From: Ornithinicoccus halotolerans | GTDB lineage: Bacteria; Actinomycetota; Actinomycetes; Actinomycetales; Dermatophilaceae | NCBI RefSeq assembly: GCF_009602535.1 | Contig: NZ_WIQI01000010.1 | Span: 1 to 61,327, forward strand | DNA: 61,327 nucleotides | Direction of reading: 5' to 3' | Part shown: piece after piece, positions 13,462 through 25,794 of the stretch | How the letters are laid out: every line of letters starts with the position of its first letter | Position numbering within the stretch: the stretch's first letter is position 1 | Translations under genes and position numbers: made by a program | Notes under the pieces: generated by a model | Told to the model about the DNA's origin: nothing | What the model saw: only the letters and a program-made list of their open reading frames with translations | Database searches by the model: none

Positions 13462-14298
13462 TCACTCCCCCGTGTCGTTGAGCGCCTCGGCCAGCGCCGC
13501 CCGCATCTGTGCCAGCGGGGCCTCCAGACCCGTCATCAGCCGCACCTGCTCGGCCGCCTGGTGCACGAGCATGGTGCCGCCCCCCTGGACCCGGGCGCCG
13601 GCCGCGGCCAGCCGGGCGGCGAAGGGCGTCGGCCACGGAGCATAGACCACGTCCAGCACCGCCAGGTCAGGGCGCACCAGCAGCGTCTCCGGGACCGGGG
13701 ACGCACCGGGCGGGACGGTGCTGACCAGGACGTCGGCGCCCTCGACGGCCGCCGCGAGCTCCGCCTCCGGTACCGCGCTGAGGGTGACCCCCAGCCGGTC
13801 GCCGAGCGCGGCGGTCTCCGGGCGGACCTGCCGGCGCACCACGGCCGCGACCTCCCGCACGCCGAGGCCGTGCAGCGCCATCAGCGCGGAGCGGGCGGTC
13901 GCGCCGGAGCCGACCAGGGCCGCCCGCTGCGGGTGTCGGACCCCCTGCTCCTGCAGCGCCCGGCGGATGCCGTCCACGTCGGTGTTCTCGGCCCGCCAGC
14001 CGCCGGCGGTGCCGTCCCGGACCAGGGTGTTGGCGGCGCCGACGAGACGGGCCTGTTCGCCGGCCTGCTCGGCCAGCGCGAGCGCCTCCTCCTTGCCGGG
14101 CATGGTGACCGACAGGCCGACCCACTCCGGGCCCAGCCCGGCCACGAGGCCGGCCAGGCCGCCGGCCGGCACGCGGACCCGCTGGTAGGACCAGTCGGGC
14201 AGCCCGAGGGCACGGTAGGCGGCGCGGTGCAGGACCGGTGACAGCGAGTGGTCGACCGGGTCACCGACGACCGCGCAGCGCCGCACGCCGCTCAGCAC
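13462..14298 (-). CDS. aroE: Shikimate dehydrogenase
   Basis: NADPH-dependent reduction of 3-dehydroshikimate. The catalytic region reads VGDPVDHSLSPVLHRAAYRA and later LSVTMPGKEEAL (Lys of the catalytic pair) and AENTDVDGIRRAL (Asp). The nucleotide-binding turn is LVGSGATARSALMAL. I prefer the GTG at 14298, which overlaps the mltG stop (GTGCTGA) and gives the usual N-terminus at 278 residues. The GTG at 14319 would add seven residues. One base separates its stop from the prepilin peptidase ATG. Confidence 0.94.
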   Translation of the reverse strand: MLSGVRRCAVVGDPVDHSLSPVLHRAAYRALGLPDWSYQRVRVPAGGLAGLVAGLGPEWVGLSVTMPGKEEALALAEQAGEQARLVGAANTLVRDGTAGGWRAENTDVDGIRRALQEQGVRHPQRAALVGSGATARSALMALHGLGVREVAAVVRRQVRPETAALGDRLGVTLSAVPEAELAAAVEGADVLVSTVPPGASPVPETLLVRPDLAVLDVVYAPWPTPFAARLAAAGARVQGGGTMLVHQAAEQVRLMTGLEAPLAQMRAALAEALNDTGE

Positions 14299-15545
14299 CG
14301 GTCGCGGTTCTCGCGGCACCAGCGCTGGAACTGCTCCTGGTTCTCCAGGTGCTCCTCATAGGTCTGCGCGAACAGCGTCTCGCCGGTGTCCGGGTTGACC
14401 GTGACGAAGTACATCCAGTCGCCCTCGGCCGGCTCCAGCGCGGCCGCCAGCGCGTCCTCGCCGGGACTGTTGATGGGGCCGGGCGGCAGCCCGGCGTTGA
14501 GGTAGGTGTTGTAGGGGCTGTCCACGCTGCGCTGCTCGTCGGTGGTGCCCGCCCGGCCGCGCTCCTGGGCGATGTAGTGGATGGTGGAGTCGAAGCCCAG
14601 CGGCTCCTCCTGCTCCAGCCGGTTCTCCACGACGCGGGCGATCTTGGGCAGGTCCTCGGCGAACATGCCCTCGCCCTGCACCAGGCTGGCGACGATCACG
14701 GTGCGGCGCAGCTGGTCATCGGCGATGCCCAGCTCCTCGTAGCGCTGCAGGCCGTGGTCGATCATCTGCTGCAGCTGCTCCTGGGGGGTGGAGTTCGGAG
14801 AGAACGAGTAGGTCTCGGGGAACAGGAACCCCTCCAGCTCGCCCTGTGCGGCGTCCGGCAGCTCCAGGTCCTGCTGCGGGTCGACGGCCTCGTAGTCGGC
14901 CACCTCGTGGTCGGTGCCCTCGGCGAGCGCGGCGAAGATCTCGTCCACCCACAGCCCCTCCCGGACCGTGACCCGGGCCACCTGGCGGTACTCGGAGTCC
15001 AGCAGCCGCTCCAGCGCCGCGGCGGCACTCATCTGCTCGGCCATCCGGTAGGTGCCCGGCTGAATGCCGGTGGCGCGCTGGTCGGCCGCGGCCACCACCG
15101 AGAACGCCTCGGCGGAGGCGACCACGTCGTTCTCGGCCAGGATCTGGCCGATCTGCCCGCCGCCGGCCCCCTGCGGGATCTCGATCGTCACCTCGCCACT
15201 GCCCTGACCCTCGTAGTCCTCCGGGGCGCTGCCGAACTCGAACGAGGGGATCAGGCCCTGCAGTGCCTGCACGCCGACGACCCCGCCCACCACGACCAGG
15301 CCCGCGGCGACCAGCAGCGCCAGCCACCGGTGGCGGCGCCTCGGGCGGCGGCGGTGCCGCCTGCTGCGCAGCGGCTCGTCCTCCTCGGCGGGGTCCAGCA
15401 CGTCAGCGGCCAGGGACTCGTCGTGCTGCCCGGCCTCGTAGGGATCCTCGTACCGGCCCGGCTCGTCGGTGACGTAGTCCTCGTCCGGGTAGTCCGGACG
15501 CGGCGACTCACGGGACGACCACGGGTCCTCGGGGGGTCGGCTCAC
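14292..15545 (-). CDS. mltG: Endolytic murein transglycosylase MltG (YceG-like)
   Basis: Cuts nascent glycan strands at the membrane. 417 residues: an acidic/basic cytoplasmic tail of about 85 residues, one membrane helix (WLALLVAAGLVVVGGVVGV), an extracytoplasmic LysM-like part, then the YceG catalytic core with IVASLVQGEGMFAEDLPKIA (probable catalytic Glu) and GFDSTIHYIAQ, SPYNTYLNAGLPPGPINSPG. GTG start in a GTGA overlap with the ruvX stop. Confidence 0.95.
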   Translation of the reverse strand: MSRPPEDPWSSRESPRPDYPDEDYVTDEPGRYEDPYEAGQHDESLAADVLDPAEEDEPLRSRRHRRRPRRRHRWLALLVAAGLVVVGGVVGVQALQGLIPSFEFGSAPEDYEGQGSGEVTIEIPQGAGGGQIGQILAENDVVASAEAFSVVAAADQRATGIQPGTYRMAEQMSAAAALERLLDSEYRQVARVTVREGLWVDEIFAALAEGTDHEVADYEAVDPQQDLELPDAAQGELEGFLFPETYSFSPNSTPQEQLQQMIDHGLQRYEELGIADDQLRRTVIVASLVQGEGMFAEDLPKIARVVENRLEQEEPLGFDSTIHYIAQERGRAGTTDEQRSVDSPYNTYLNAGLPPGPINSPGEDALAAALEPAEGDWMYFVTVNPDTGETLFAQTYEEHLENQEQFQRWCRENRDRC

Positions 15546-16054
15546 GACTGCCTTCCTTCTCCTCCCACCCGAGCCCGGCGGGCTCGGGGCCTGCGTCCCC
15601 CGACGACGGTCCCTGCTGGTTCTCCGGTGCTGCGCTCACGATCGAGCGCCGACTGCAGGATCAGCACCGCCGCCTGCTGGTCGACGCTGTCCCGGTGCCG
15701 CCGGCCCGCGACCCCGCTGGCGTGCAGCGCGCGGTGGGCGTCCACCGTGGTGAGGCGCTCGTCCACGAGCCTGACCGGCACCCCGGAGAGGTGCCGGTTC
15801 AGGGCGGCAGCGTAGTCGCGCGCCCGGGCGGCGGCCACCCCCTCCCGGCCGTCGAGTCCCCGCGGCAGCCCGACGACCACCTCCACGGCCCGCCGCTCCA
15901 GCGCCTCGCGGGCGATCGCGCGCAGGTCGGACTCGTGGTCGTGGTCACGCGGCAGCGTCACCACCGGGGTGGCGAGCACGCCGTCGGCGTCGGAGGCGGC
16001 CAGCCCCACCCGGGCCTCACCGGCGTCGACGCCGAGCCGTACTCCCCGCCGCAC
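15542..16054 (-). CDS. ruvX: RuvX/YqgF RNase H-fold nuclease (putative Holliday junction resolvase)
   Basis: 170 residues. The N-terminal RNase H motif is LGVDAGEARVGLAASD; GLPRGLDGREG, VRLVDERLTTVDAHR and the final acidic VDQQAAVLIL complete the set. Family members process pre-16S rRNA and may act on Holliday junctions. Standard place between alaS and mltG; the start is 2 nt after the alaS stop. Confidence 0.94.
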   Translation of the reverse strand: MRRGVRLGVDAGEARVGLAASDADGVLATPVVTLPRDHDHESDLRAIAREALERRAVEVVVGLPRGLDGREGVAAARARDYAAALNRHLSGVPVRLVDERLTTVDAHRALHASGVAGRRHRDSVDQQAAVLILQSALDRERSTGEPAGTVVGGRRPRARRARVGGEGRQS

Positions 16055-16056
16055 GG

Positions 16057-18738
<2,682 letters not shown>

Positions 18739-18769
18739 GCGCTCCTCGTCCTCGGATGGGGTCGGGGCC

Positions 18770-18775
18770 ACTCTA
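18770..18775 (-). promoter_or_regulatory. -10 element of the alaS promoter
   Basis: TAGAGT on the minus strand, 31 nt before the alaS ATG, giving a short leader that contains the GAGGAG ribosome site. Fits the window-wide TANNNT pattern; no clear -35. Confidence 0.45.
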
Positions 18776-18818
18776 GTCGGCTCCGGTCGGCTGACCTGCG
18801 GACCTGGCGTGGCAGGGC

Positions 18819-20213
18819 TCAGCCGCGGCGACCGCGGATGATCGCGCGCAGCTCGCGCCACCGGGCGCCGAGCCGCTCCTCCCAGCCGCGCCCGGTCGGC
18901 CGGTAGTAGTCCACGTCGGCCTCCAGCAGGTCGTCTGGCAGGTACTGCTGCGGCCCGACGCCGGCCGGCTCGTCGTGGGTGTACCGGTAGCCCTCGCCGT
19001 GCCCGAGCCGGGTCGCTCCGGCGTACCCGGTCCCCCGAAGGTGCGGCGGGACGGGCCCGCCGCGGCCGGCCCGGATGTCGGCGATCGCGGCGTTGATCCC
19101 GCCGTAGGCCGCGTTCGACTTGGGCGCGAGCGAGTTGTGCACGACCGCCTGGGCGAGCACGATCCGTGCCTCCGGCATGCCGATCTGGGCGACCGCGTGC
19201 ATCGCCGCGACGGCGGTCTGCAGCGCGGTCGGGTCGCCCATCCCGACGTCCTCGCTGGCGGCGATGACGATGCGGCGGGCGATGAACCGGGGATCCTCCC
19301 CCGCCTCCAGCTGCCGGGCCAGGTAGTGCAGCGCGGCGTCCACGTCGCTGCCGCGCATCGACTTGATGAAGGCACTGGCGACGTCGTAGTGCTGGTCGCC
19401 GGCGCGGTCGTAGCGCACCGCGGCCTGGTCGACGGCCTGCTCGGCCGCGGCCAGGGTGATGGCGACCGGCTCGCCGGAGGTCTCCGCGTCACTGCCGGCA
19501 GCGACGGCGTCCAGCGCCACGCCCGCGGCGGCCTCCAGCGTGGTGAGAGCCCGGCGGGCGTCCCCACCGGCGATGCGCACGATGTGGGCCTGGGCGTCGT
19601 CCTCCAGGGTGAACTGGCCGGCCAGTCCGCGGTCGTCGGCCAGCGCCTCCCGCAGCAGCGCCGCGAGGTCGTCCTCGTCCAGTGGCTGCAGCCGCACCAG
19701 CACCGACCGGGACAGCAACGGGGCGATGATGCTGAACGAGGGGTTCTCGGTGGTGGCCGCGACGAGCACGACCAGCCGGTTCTCCACGCCGGGCAGCAGG
19801 GCGTCCTGCTGCGCCTTGCTGAAGCGGTGGATCTCGTCGAGGAACAGCACCGTCTGCCGGCCGTACAGGTCCCGCTCTCGGCGGGCCTGGTCCATCACGG
19901 CCCGCACGTCCTTCACGCCGGCGGTGACGGCCGAGAGCTGCACGAAGGTGCGGTCCGTGGCGGTGGCCACCAGGTGGGCCAGCGTGGTCTTGCCGGTGCC
20001 GGGTGGGCCCCACAGGATGGCCGACAGCGGCCCCGCGCTGCCGCGGTGGCCCTCGATGAGCCGCCGCAGCGGGCTACCGGGGCGCAGGACCTCCCGCTGG
20101 CCCCGCACCTCCTCCAGCGTCCGCGGCCGCATCCGGGCGGCCAACGGCATGGCGTGCGGCGCCGAGGAGTTCTCCTCGGCTCCGAACAGGTCGGCGTCGG
20201 CGGGGGCGGGCAC
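18819..20213 (-). CDS. rarA: Replication-associated recombination protein A (RarA/MgsA AAA+ ATPase)
   Basis: Clamp-loader-like AAA+ ATPase acting at stalled forks. Walker [15 protein letters not shown] (about residues 68-81), Walker [19 protein letters not shown], sensor 1 [10 protein letters not shown] and the MgsA C-terminal region ([18 protein letters not shown]). The open frame continues far upstream antisense to the MMPL gene, but that part is shadow. Homology begins after the GTG at 20213, preceded by a -10 element at the leaderless distance, giving 464 residues. Confidence 0.95.
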   Translation of the reverse strand: MPAPADADLFGAEENSSAPHAMPLAARMRPRTLEEVRGQREVLRPGSPLRRLIEGHRGSAGPLSAILWGPPGTGKTTLAHLVATATDRTFVQLSAVTAGVKDVRAVMDQARRERDLYGRQTVLFLDEIHRFSKAQQDALLPGVENRLVVLVAATTENPSFSIIAPLLSRSVLVRLQPLDEDDLAALLREALADDRGLAGQFTLEDDAQAHIVRIAGGDARRALTTLEAAAGVALDAVAAGSDAETSGEPVAITLAAAEQAVDQAAVRYDRAGDQHYDVASAFIKSMRGSDVDAALHYLARQLEAGEDPRFIARRIVIAASEDVGMGDPTALQTAVAAMHAVAQIGMPEARIVLAQAVVHNSLAPKSNAAYGGINAAIADIRAGRGGPVPPHLRGTGYAGATRLGHGEGYRYTHDEPAGVGPQQYLPDDLLEADVDYYRPTGRGWEERLGARWRELRAIIRGRRG

Positions 20214-20220
20214 GCATGGC

Positions 20221-20226
20221 AGGCTA
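20221..20226 (-). promoter_or_regulatory. -10 element of a leaderless rarA promoter
   Basis: TAGCCT on the minus strand ends 7 nt before the GTG start, so transcription should begin at the start codon itself. It lies in the 18-bp gap between the divergent rarA and MMPL genes. Confidence 0.55.
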
Positions 20227-20231
20227 GCGCC

Positions 20232-22604
20232 GTGTCCCGAGCCGTGACCCCGGGAGCCCGCCCCGAGGCGCTGTCCCGCTCCGCGCGAGTCCCCTCCGCC
20301 GGTCCCTCGCGGGGCCGGCACCGGCCCGTCCGCGAGCCGTTCCTGGCCCGGCACGGCCGGGTCATGGCGCGCCGGCGGCGCTGGGTGCTGGTGGCCTGGC
20401 TGCTCGCGGTCGTCGCCTCGTTCGTGACCAGCCTGGGGCTGGCCGGCGGGCCGTCGCTGTTCGACCGCCTCAGCAACGGCGACATCACCGCGCCCGGGCA
20501 GGCGCTGACCGCCCGGGACCTGCTCAGCGGCGCGGACGAGGAGGGCGCGGCCGTCGTCGTCCGGGTGGACGACGCGGCGGTGACGGACCCGGCGCTGGCG
20601 GCCGATGTGGCCGCCCTGGCCGAGGACCTCACCGTGCTTCCCGAGGTGACCTCGGCGCGCGCGCCGATGACCACGCCGGGGTGGCCGGAGGCGCCCGAGG
20701 CGTACGCGCTCGTCGCCGAGCAGGACCCCGCCTCCCGCTCCTTCGTCGTGGTGGCCACCCTGGACCCCGACCTGACCACCTCCGGGATGGAGCAGGCCGC
20801 CGAGCAGGTGGCGGCACTCGCGGCACCGGCGCTGTCCGAGCACGGCCAGGTGCGCGTCGGCGGATCGGCGCTGCTGTTCACCGACATCGTCCACCAGATC
20901 GAGCAGGACCTGGTCACCGGCGAGGCGATCGCACTGCCGATCTCGCTGCTGGTGATGGTCGTGGTGTTCGGTGGGGTCCTCGCCGCCGGCATGCCGCTGC
21001 TCGGCGCCGTCGCCTCGGTGGGTGGCGCGCTGGTGATGCTGCTGGGGTTCTCCTACGCGCTGGAGCTGGACGCCTCGGTGGTCAACATCGTCACGGTCAT
21101 GGGGCTGGCGCTGTGCATCGACTACGGGCTGCTGCTGGTCAGCCGCTACCGAGAGGAGGTGCGCCGCCTGGCGCCCGGGGTGGCGCACCGGGACCTGTCC
21201 CGCGGTCAGGTCGAGGACGCCGTCGCCGTCGCGGTGGCCTCGGCCGGGCGGACCGTGCTCTTCTCCGGGCTCATCGTGGCGATCTCGCTCTCCGGGCTGG
21301 CGCTGGTGCCGGCCCCGATCATGCGTGCGATCGCCGCCGCCGGCGTCTCCGTGGTGCTGGTGGCGCTCCTGGTCGCGCTCACCCTCGTGCCGGCGCTGTG
21401 CGCTCTCGCGGCGCGCCGGCTCGGGCGCCGCCGCGGCGCCGAGGTGGCCCCGGACGAGGGCTGGTTCAGCCGGCTGGCGCGGCTGGTGCAGCGGCGGCCG
21501 GCGCTGACGACCCTGGTCTCGGTCGTGCTGCTGGTGCTCGCGGCGCTCCCGGCGCTGGACCTTCGGCTGACCGCCTCTGCCGAGCAGCTGCTCCCCGCCG
21601 GAGCCGAGCAGCGGGTGTTCGCCGAGGACCTCGCCGAGGACTACCCGGCGCTGGCCTTCCCGGCCGTGACGGTCGTGGCCCAGGAGGAGCCGCAGCAGGT
21701 CGCCGACTGGGTGCACGACGAGGTCGGTGACCACCCCGGCGTCACGGCCGTCACCGACCCGCAGCAGCACGGCCCGCCGCCACCGGGGGTCACCGCTGCG
21801 GCGCTGCCGGACCGAGAGCTGGTCGAGGTCCACGTCCAGGTCGACGGCGGCGTGCAGGGTGACACCGCGCGGGAGGTGACCGCCGCGCTCCGGGCGGCTG
21901 CCGGGGAGGCCGGCTTCCCGGTGTGGGTCGGTGGGCAGGCGTCGTCGCTGGCCGACTTCACGGAGGCGGTCGCCGGCGGCGGGCCGTGGGCCGCGCTGTG
22001 GATCGTGGGCGCGACGTTCGTGCTGCTGTTCCTGCTGACCGGGTCGGTGGTCATCCCGGTCAAGGCGCTGCTGCTCAACATCGTCTCCTTGGGCGCCAGC
22101 CTCGGGATCCTGGTGTGGGTCTTCCAGCAGGGCCACCTGGAGCAGCTGCTCGGGTTCACCTCGGTGGGCGGGATCGAGTCAGTCATCCCGCTGCTGGTGC
22201 TGGCCTTCGGTTTCGGCCTCGCGATGGACTACGAGCTGTTCCTGCTCTCCCGCATCATCGAGCTGCACGAGCAGGGGCTGGATGACGACACCGCGGTCCG
22301 GCTCGGGCTGCAGCGCTCCGGGCGGATCATCACCTCGGCGGCGTTGGTCATGGTGATCGTCTTCGCGGGCTTCGCGATGGGGGACATGCTGGTGATCCAG
22401 GAGACCGGGTTCGCGCTGGCGCTGGCCGTGGCGATCGACGCCACCCTGGTGCGGATGGTGATCGTCCCCGCGACGATGACGATGCTCGGGCGGTGGAACT
22501 GGTGGGCCCCCCGATACCTGCGGCGGGCGCACGAGCGGTTCGGGATCACCGAGCACTCTCCGCGGCTCGCTGCTCGGCCGCAGCCGGCCGCCGACGCGCG
22601 GTGA
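20232..22604 (+). CDS. MMPL-family (RND superfamily) membrane transporter
   Basis: About 790 residues with the RND layout: one helix ([15 protein letters not shown]), an extracytoplasmic loop, five helices, a long cytoplasmic linker, then the same again. The paired Asp-Tyr of the proton relay is present in both halves: [16 protein letters not shown] and [21 protein letters not shown] proteins export lipids or small hydrophobic compounds; the substrate here is not predictable. The GTG at 20232 is the furthest sensible start; an ATG at 20364 would cut into the first helix region. Confidence 0.9.
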   Translation: MSRAVTPGARPEALSRSARVPSAGPSRGRHRPVREPFLARHGRVMARRRRWVLVAWLLAVVASFVTSLGLAGGPSLFDRLSNGDITAPGQALTARDLLSGADEEGAAVVVRVDDAAVTDPALAADVAALAEDLTVLPEVTSARAPMTTPGWPEAPEAYALVAEQDPASRSFVVVATLDPDLTTSGMEQAAEQVAALAAPALSEHGQVRVGGSALLFTDIVHQIEQDLVTGEAIALPISLLVMVVVFGGVLAAGMPLLGAVASVGGALVMLLGFSYALELDASVVNIVTVMGLALCIDYGLLLVSRYREEVRRLAPGVAHRDLSRGQVEDAVAVAVASAGRTVLFSGLIVAISLSGLALVPAPIMRAIAAAGVSVVLVALLVALTLVPALCALAARRLGRRRGAEVAPDEGWFSRLARLVQRRPALTTLVSVVLLVLAALPALDLRLTASAEQLLPAGAEQRVFAEDLAEDYPALAFPAVTVVAQEEPQQVADWVHDEVGDHPGVTAVTDPQQHGPPPPGVTAAALPDRELVEVHVQVDGGVQGDTAREVTAALRAAAGEAGFPVWVGGQASSLADFTEAVAGGGPWAALWIVGATFVLLFLLTGSVVIPVKALLLNIVSLGASLGILVWVFQQGHLEQLLGFTSVGGIESVIPLLVLAFGFGLAMDYELFLLSRIIELHEQGLDDDTAVRLGLQRSGRIITSAALVMVIVFAGFAMGDMLVIQETGFALALAVAIDATLVRMVIVPATMTMLGRWNWWAPRYLRRAHERFGITEHSPRLAARPQPAADAR

Positions 22605-22810
22605 GCGCGGTGGGCCCGCGCGCGCCCCGTCCGGGCCGGCAGACCCGGCAGGTCGCGCAGGCCCGGCAGGTCGAGGACCACGCCGCCCTGCTGGCGCTGA
22701 CCGACGGGGACGCGTGGGTCCGGTGGGCAGTGCCGCGGCCGCTGGACGGGCTGGCGCTGACCACCGGTGAGGCGGTGGCCGTCGAGCGCCGTGGCCGGCG
22801 TCGGGGCTAG
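22601..22810 (+). CDS. Short ORF, possible truncated acetyltransferase-like N-terminus
   Basis: A 69-residue frame whose GTG overlaps the MMPL stop by 4 nt (GTGA). Residues ~26-60 (HAALLALTDGDAWVRWAVP, then GEAVAVERRG) resemble the start of some actinobacterial GNAT-like proteins, but I cannot assign it firmly. It stops at a TAG exactly where ornithine carbamoyltransferase homology begins in the same frame. I read it as the surviving N-terminus of a gene cut by a deletion. Confidence 0.45.
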   Translation: MSAVGPRAPRPGRQTRQVAQARQVEDHAALLALTDGDAWVRWAVPRPLDGLALTTGEAVAVERRGRRRG

Positions 22811-23227
22811 TGGCTGGTCAGCCGCTGCCGCGAGATCGCCGCGACCACGGGTGCTCGGGTGACGGTCACCGAGGACCCGAAGGAGGCGGTGGCCGGGGTC
22901 GACTTCGTGCACACCGACGTGTGGGTCTCCATGGGGGAGCCGATGGCGGAGTGGGAGCGTCGCATCGACATGCTGCTGCCCTACCAGGTCAACGCCGGGC
23001 TGATGACGGCCACCGGCCGCGAGGACGCCTTGTTCATGCACTGCCTGCCGGCCTTCCACGACACCGGCACGGAGGTGGGCCGGGAGCTGATCGGCCGCTA
23101 CGCCCACCTGGCCGACGGCGTCGAGGTGACCGACGAGGTGTTCGAGTCTCCGGCGAGCATCGTGTTCGACCAGGCCGAGAACCGGATGCACACCATCAAG
23201 GCGCTGATGGTGGCGACGCTGGCGTGA
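22811..23227 (+). pseudogene. argF: Ornithine carbamoyltransferase fragment, N-terminal two-thirds missing
   Basis: About 138 codons are clearly the C-terminal part of a catabolic-type ornithine carbamoyltransferase: [46 protein letters not shown] with the catalytic HCLP, and [20 protein letters not shown] at the end. The carbamoyl-phosphate half (SxRTR, HxxQ) is absent. Homology extends upstream of the first possible start (GTG 22859) to a codon or two after the TAG at 22808-22810. The frame is intact from there to the TGA, which overlaps the next gene by GTGA, so the loss looks recent. It cannot be an active carbamoyltransferase alone. Confidence 0.88.
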
Positions 23228-23751
23228 CGGAGACAGCGGAGACCACGGGGGCGCGGGACCACGGGCTCCGGCTGCGCGAGCCGGCCCACCGGGTCTCGCC
23301 GCGGGCCGTCCCCTACTGGACGGTCCAGGCGCTCATCGTCCACACCATCGTGCTGGCGGTCGCCAGCACCGTCTACTTCACTCTGCTGCCGGAGCGCTGG
23401 TGGTGGACGACCGTGATCTACGGGTTGCTGGCGCTGCAGGCGCTGGTGGACGTGCTGGTCAAGCCCCGGGTGCGCTACGCGGTCCACCGCTGGGAGGTCA
23501 CCCCGACCGCGGTCGTGGCCCGCCGGGGCTGGCTGACCCGGGAGCAGCGGATCGCGCCGCTGTCGCGGGTGCAGACCGTGGACTCGCTGCGCGGCGCGCT
23601 GATGCGCATGTTCGACCTGGCCTCGATCACCGTCACCACCGCCTCGGCCGCCGGGCCGGTCAGCATCGACTGCGTCGACTCGGCCACCGCCGAGCGGGTC
23701 GTGGCCGAGCTGACCGAGATCACCGGGCGCGACGAGGGCGACGCGACGTGA
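23224..23751 (+). CDS. PH-domain (bPH2, YdbS-like) membrane protein
   Basis: 175 residues: two membrane helices ([34 protein letters not shown]), then a bPH2/DUF304 domain with [19 protein letters not shown] and [21 protein letters not shown] start overlapping the previous stop. It forms the usual two-gene unit with the larger PH protein downstream. Function is unknown; related Bacillus YdbS/YdbT proteins are linked to membrane stress. Confidence 0.87.
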   Translation: MTETAETTGARDHGLRLREPAHRVSPRAVPYWTVQALIVHTIVLAVASTVYFTLLPERWWWTTVIYGLLALQALVDVLVKPRVRYAVHRWEVTPTAVVARRGWLTREQRIAPLSRVQTVDSLRGALMRMFDLASITVTTASAAGPVSIDCVDSATAERVVAELTEITGRDEGDAT

Positions 23752-25430
23752 CGGAGCCCTCCCTCCCGCCCCCGCAGGGGAAGCCCGCCGACCTGCCGCC
23801 CCCGCAGGGGCAGCCCGCCGACCTGCCGCCCCCGCAGGGGCAGCCCTACGACCTGCCGCCCCCGCCGGACGCGCCGCCCCCACCGGCCCCTGCTGCGGTG
23901 CCGGTGGGCGAGCAGTGGCGCCAGCTGGACCCGCGGATGCTCTTCCTGGGGCCGGCCCGCACGCTGCTGTCGCTGGCGGTGCCGATGCTGGTCGCCGTGT
24001 TCGGCTTCGGCCAGGGCGGCGGGAGCCAGATGGCGGTGCGGTTCGCCGGCCTGTTCGCCACCCTGGCGGTCCTGTTCGGGCTGATCCCGTGGTTCACCAC
24101 CCGGTACCGGGTCACCAGCGGCCAGCTGCAGGTGCGTCGCGGCCTGCTCAACCGCACCGTGCTCACCGCTCCGCTGGACCGGGTCCGCAGCGTGGACCTC
24201 GAGGCCGGCGTGCTGCACCGGGTGCTCGGGCTGGCCAAGGTCCGCATCGGCACCGGCGTGGACGACACCCGCATCGAGCTGGACTCGCTGGGCCGGGACG
24301 CGGCCGCCGAGCTGCGCCGCTACCTGCTGCGCCGGATCGAGCAGACGGTGACTCGGCCGGCGGCTGCCGGCGTGGGGCCGGAGGCGACCGGCCCGGCGGA
24401 GGAGGCCGGTGAAGGCACCGAGCTGGCCCGGATCGACTGGTCCTGGCTGCGGTACGCGCCGTTCAGCCTCTCCTCGCTCGCGGTGGTCGCCGGCGTCGGG
24501 GGCGTGGGCTCGCAGGTGCTGGGTGACGTCGACGTGGACGAGACGGTGGTGCAGGACGCCTGGGGCTGGCTGACCGCCCAGGCGGTGCCGTTGCTCGTGC
24601 TGGCGGCCGTGCTGCTGGTGCTGCTGGCGTGGGTGGTGGTCTCCACGCTCAACTACGTCCTCCAGTGGTGGCGGCTGCGGCTGGTGCGCGAGCCGGGCGG
24701 GACGCTACGGCTCACCCGGGGCCTGCTCACCACCCGGTCCACCACCGTCGAGGAGACGCGGGTCCGCGGCGCCCGGGTCGTGGAGCCGCTGCTGCTGCGG
24801 CTCGTGCACGGCGCCGAGCTGTTCACGCTGGCCACCGGCGTCGGCAGCGGCGGCACCACGCGGGTGCTGCCGCCCTGCCCGTGGACGGTGACCCGGGACG
24901 TGGGCCACACCGTCCTGAGGTCGGACCGGGCGCTGTCCGTCCCGCTGGTGCGGCACGGCCCCCGCGCCCGGACCCGGCAGGTCATCCAGACCCTGGACGG
25001 CGCGGTGCTGGTGACCGCGGCGCTGGCGGTCGCGACCTGGTTCCTGGACTGGCCGTGGCCGGTGGTGCCAGCCGGCGCCGCCGTGGCACTGCTGCTGTCG
25101 GTGGGCGTGGGGCTGCTGGCCTACCGCAACCTCGGGCACGAGCTCACCGAGGACCATCTGATCGCCGGCAGCGGGGCGCTCAACCGCAGCCGCACCGTGC
25201 TGGAGCGCGGCGGCATCATCGGCTGGGTGGTGCGACAGACCTTCTTCCAGCGCCGCCGCGGACTGGCGACCCTGGTGGCGACCACGGCGGCCGGCCCGGA
25301 GCAGGTCGAGATCCGCGACCTCCCGCTGCCGCAGGCGGTGGCGCTGGCCGACGCCGCGACCCCCGGGCTGCTCGACGAGTGGCTGCTGCCCGCCGGGGAC
25401 GGCGCCGGACGCGGACGGCACCGCTCCTGA
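23748..25430 (+). CDS. Large PH-domain (bPH2, YdbT-like) membrane protein
   Basis: 560 residues starting at a GTG that overlaps the previous stop (GTGA). Residues 6-50 are proline-rich with three 10-residue repeats. Then come helix pairs, each followed by a bPH2 segment: TRYRVTSGQLQVRRGLLNR (about residue 120), RLVREPGGTLRLTRGLLTTR (about 315) and ENHL-type repeats near LTEDHLIAGSGALNR (about 465). A single protein thus carries three PH-like units. Probably assembles with the YdbS-like partner at the membrane. Confidence 0.86.
   Translation: MTEPSLPPPQGKPADLPPPQGQPADLPPPQGQPYDLPPPPDAPPPPAPAAVPVGEQWRQLDPRMLFLGPARTLLSLAVPMLVAVFGFGQGGGSQMAVRFAGLFATLAVLFGLIPWFTTRYRVTSGQLQVRRGLLNRTVLTAPLDRVRSVDLEAGVLHRVLGLAKVRIGTGVDDTRIELDSLGRDAAAELRRYLLRRIEQTVTRPAAAGVGPEATGPAEEAGEGTELARIDWSWLRYAPFSLSSLAVVAGVGGVGSQVLGDVDVDETVVQDAWGWLTAQAVPLLVLAAVLLVLLAWVVVSTLNYVLQWWRLRLVREPGGTLRLTRGLLTTRSTTVEETRVRGARVVEPLLLRLVHGAELFTLATGVGSGGTTRVLPPCPWTVTRDVGHTVLRSDRALSVPLVRHGPRARTRQVIQTLDGAVLVTAALAVATWFLDWPWPVVPAGAAVALLLSVGVGLLAYRNLGHELTEDHLIAGSGALNRSRTVLERGGIIGWVVRQTFFQRRRGLATLVATTAAGPEQVEIRDLPLPQAVALADAATPGLLDEWLLPAGDGAGRGRHRS
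23763..23852 (+). repeat. Three tandem 30-bp repeats encoding LPPPQGQPAD
   Basis: Three in-frame units (LPPPQGKPAD, LPPPQGQPAD, LPPPQGQPYD) at the cytoplasmic N-terminus of the YdbT-like protein. They are nearly identical at the DNA level and could vary in number between strains. Confidence 0.9.
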
Positions 25431-25450
25431 GCAGGTGGCAGGCTGGAGCC

Positions 25451-25768
25451 ATGACGGATGCTGCCGAGACCTACGACCGGGCGACGTACCTGTTCGAGAC
25501 CCGGGACTACGCCGGCGCAGCCGACCTGTTCGCCGAGCTGGTGCGGCGGGAGCCGGACAAGCAGGAGCTGCAGCTGACGCTGGCGCGGGCGCTCTACCAC
25601 TCCGCCCAGCTGGGCCGGGCCGAGGAGCGGCTGCGGGTGCTGCTGGACCGTTGGCCCTCCGATGCCTACGCGCACCTGCTGCTCGCGCGCACGCTGCAGC
25701 GCGCGGGGCGGGCCGAGGAGGGGCGCCAGCACCTGCTGCTGGCCCAGGCCATGGGGCTGGACGGGTAG
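25451..25768 (+). CDS. Tetratricopeptide repeat protein
   Basis: 105 residues, almost entirely helical, with about two and a half TPR units: ATYLFETRDYAGAADLFAEL, LQLTLARALYHSAQLGRAEE and AHLLLARTLQRAGRAEEGRQ. No signal or membrane segment, so a cytosolic scaffold. It follows the PH-protein pair closely but has its own start context. Confidence 0.85.
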   Translation: MTDAAETYDRATYLFETRDYAGAADLFAELVRREPDKQELQLTLARALYHSAQLGRAEERLRVLLDRWPSDAYAHLLLARTLQRAGRAEEGRQHLLLAQAMGLDG

Positions 25769-25770
25769 CC

Positions 25771-25794
25771 GCGCGGCATCAGGCGCGGCATCAG
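25771..25794. repeat. Two tandem 12-bp copies spanning the pmt stop codon
   Basis: GCGCGGCATCAG occurs twice in a row between the converging TPR and pmt genes. Each copy holds a TCA, the stop of pmt on the minus strand, so the second copy is in use. A small slip duplication. Confidence 0.8.

Noticed and set aside
20214-22136. In-frame 640-residue N-terminal extension of rarA antisense to the MMPL gene
   Set aside because: No AAA+ homology in that part; the GTG at 20213 with a promoter just before it explains the real gene.
22859-23227. The 122-residue frame as a complete small gene
   Set aside because: Homology to ornithine carbamoyltransferase extends upstream of its first possible start, there is no ribosome site, and the substrate-binding half is missing.
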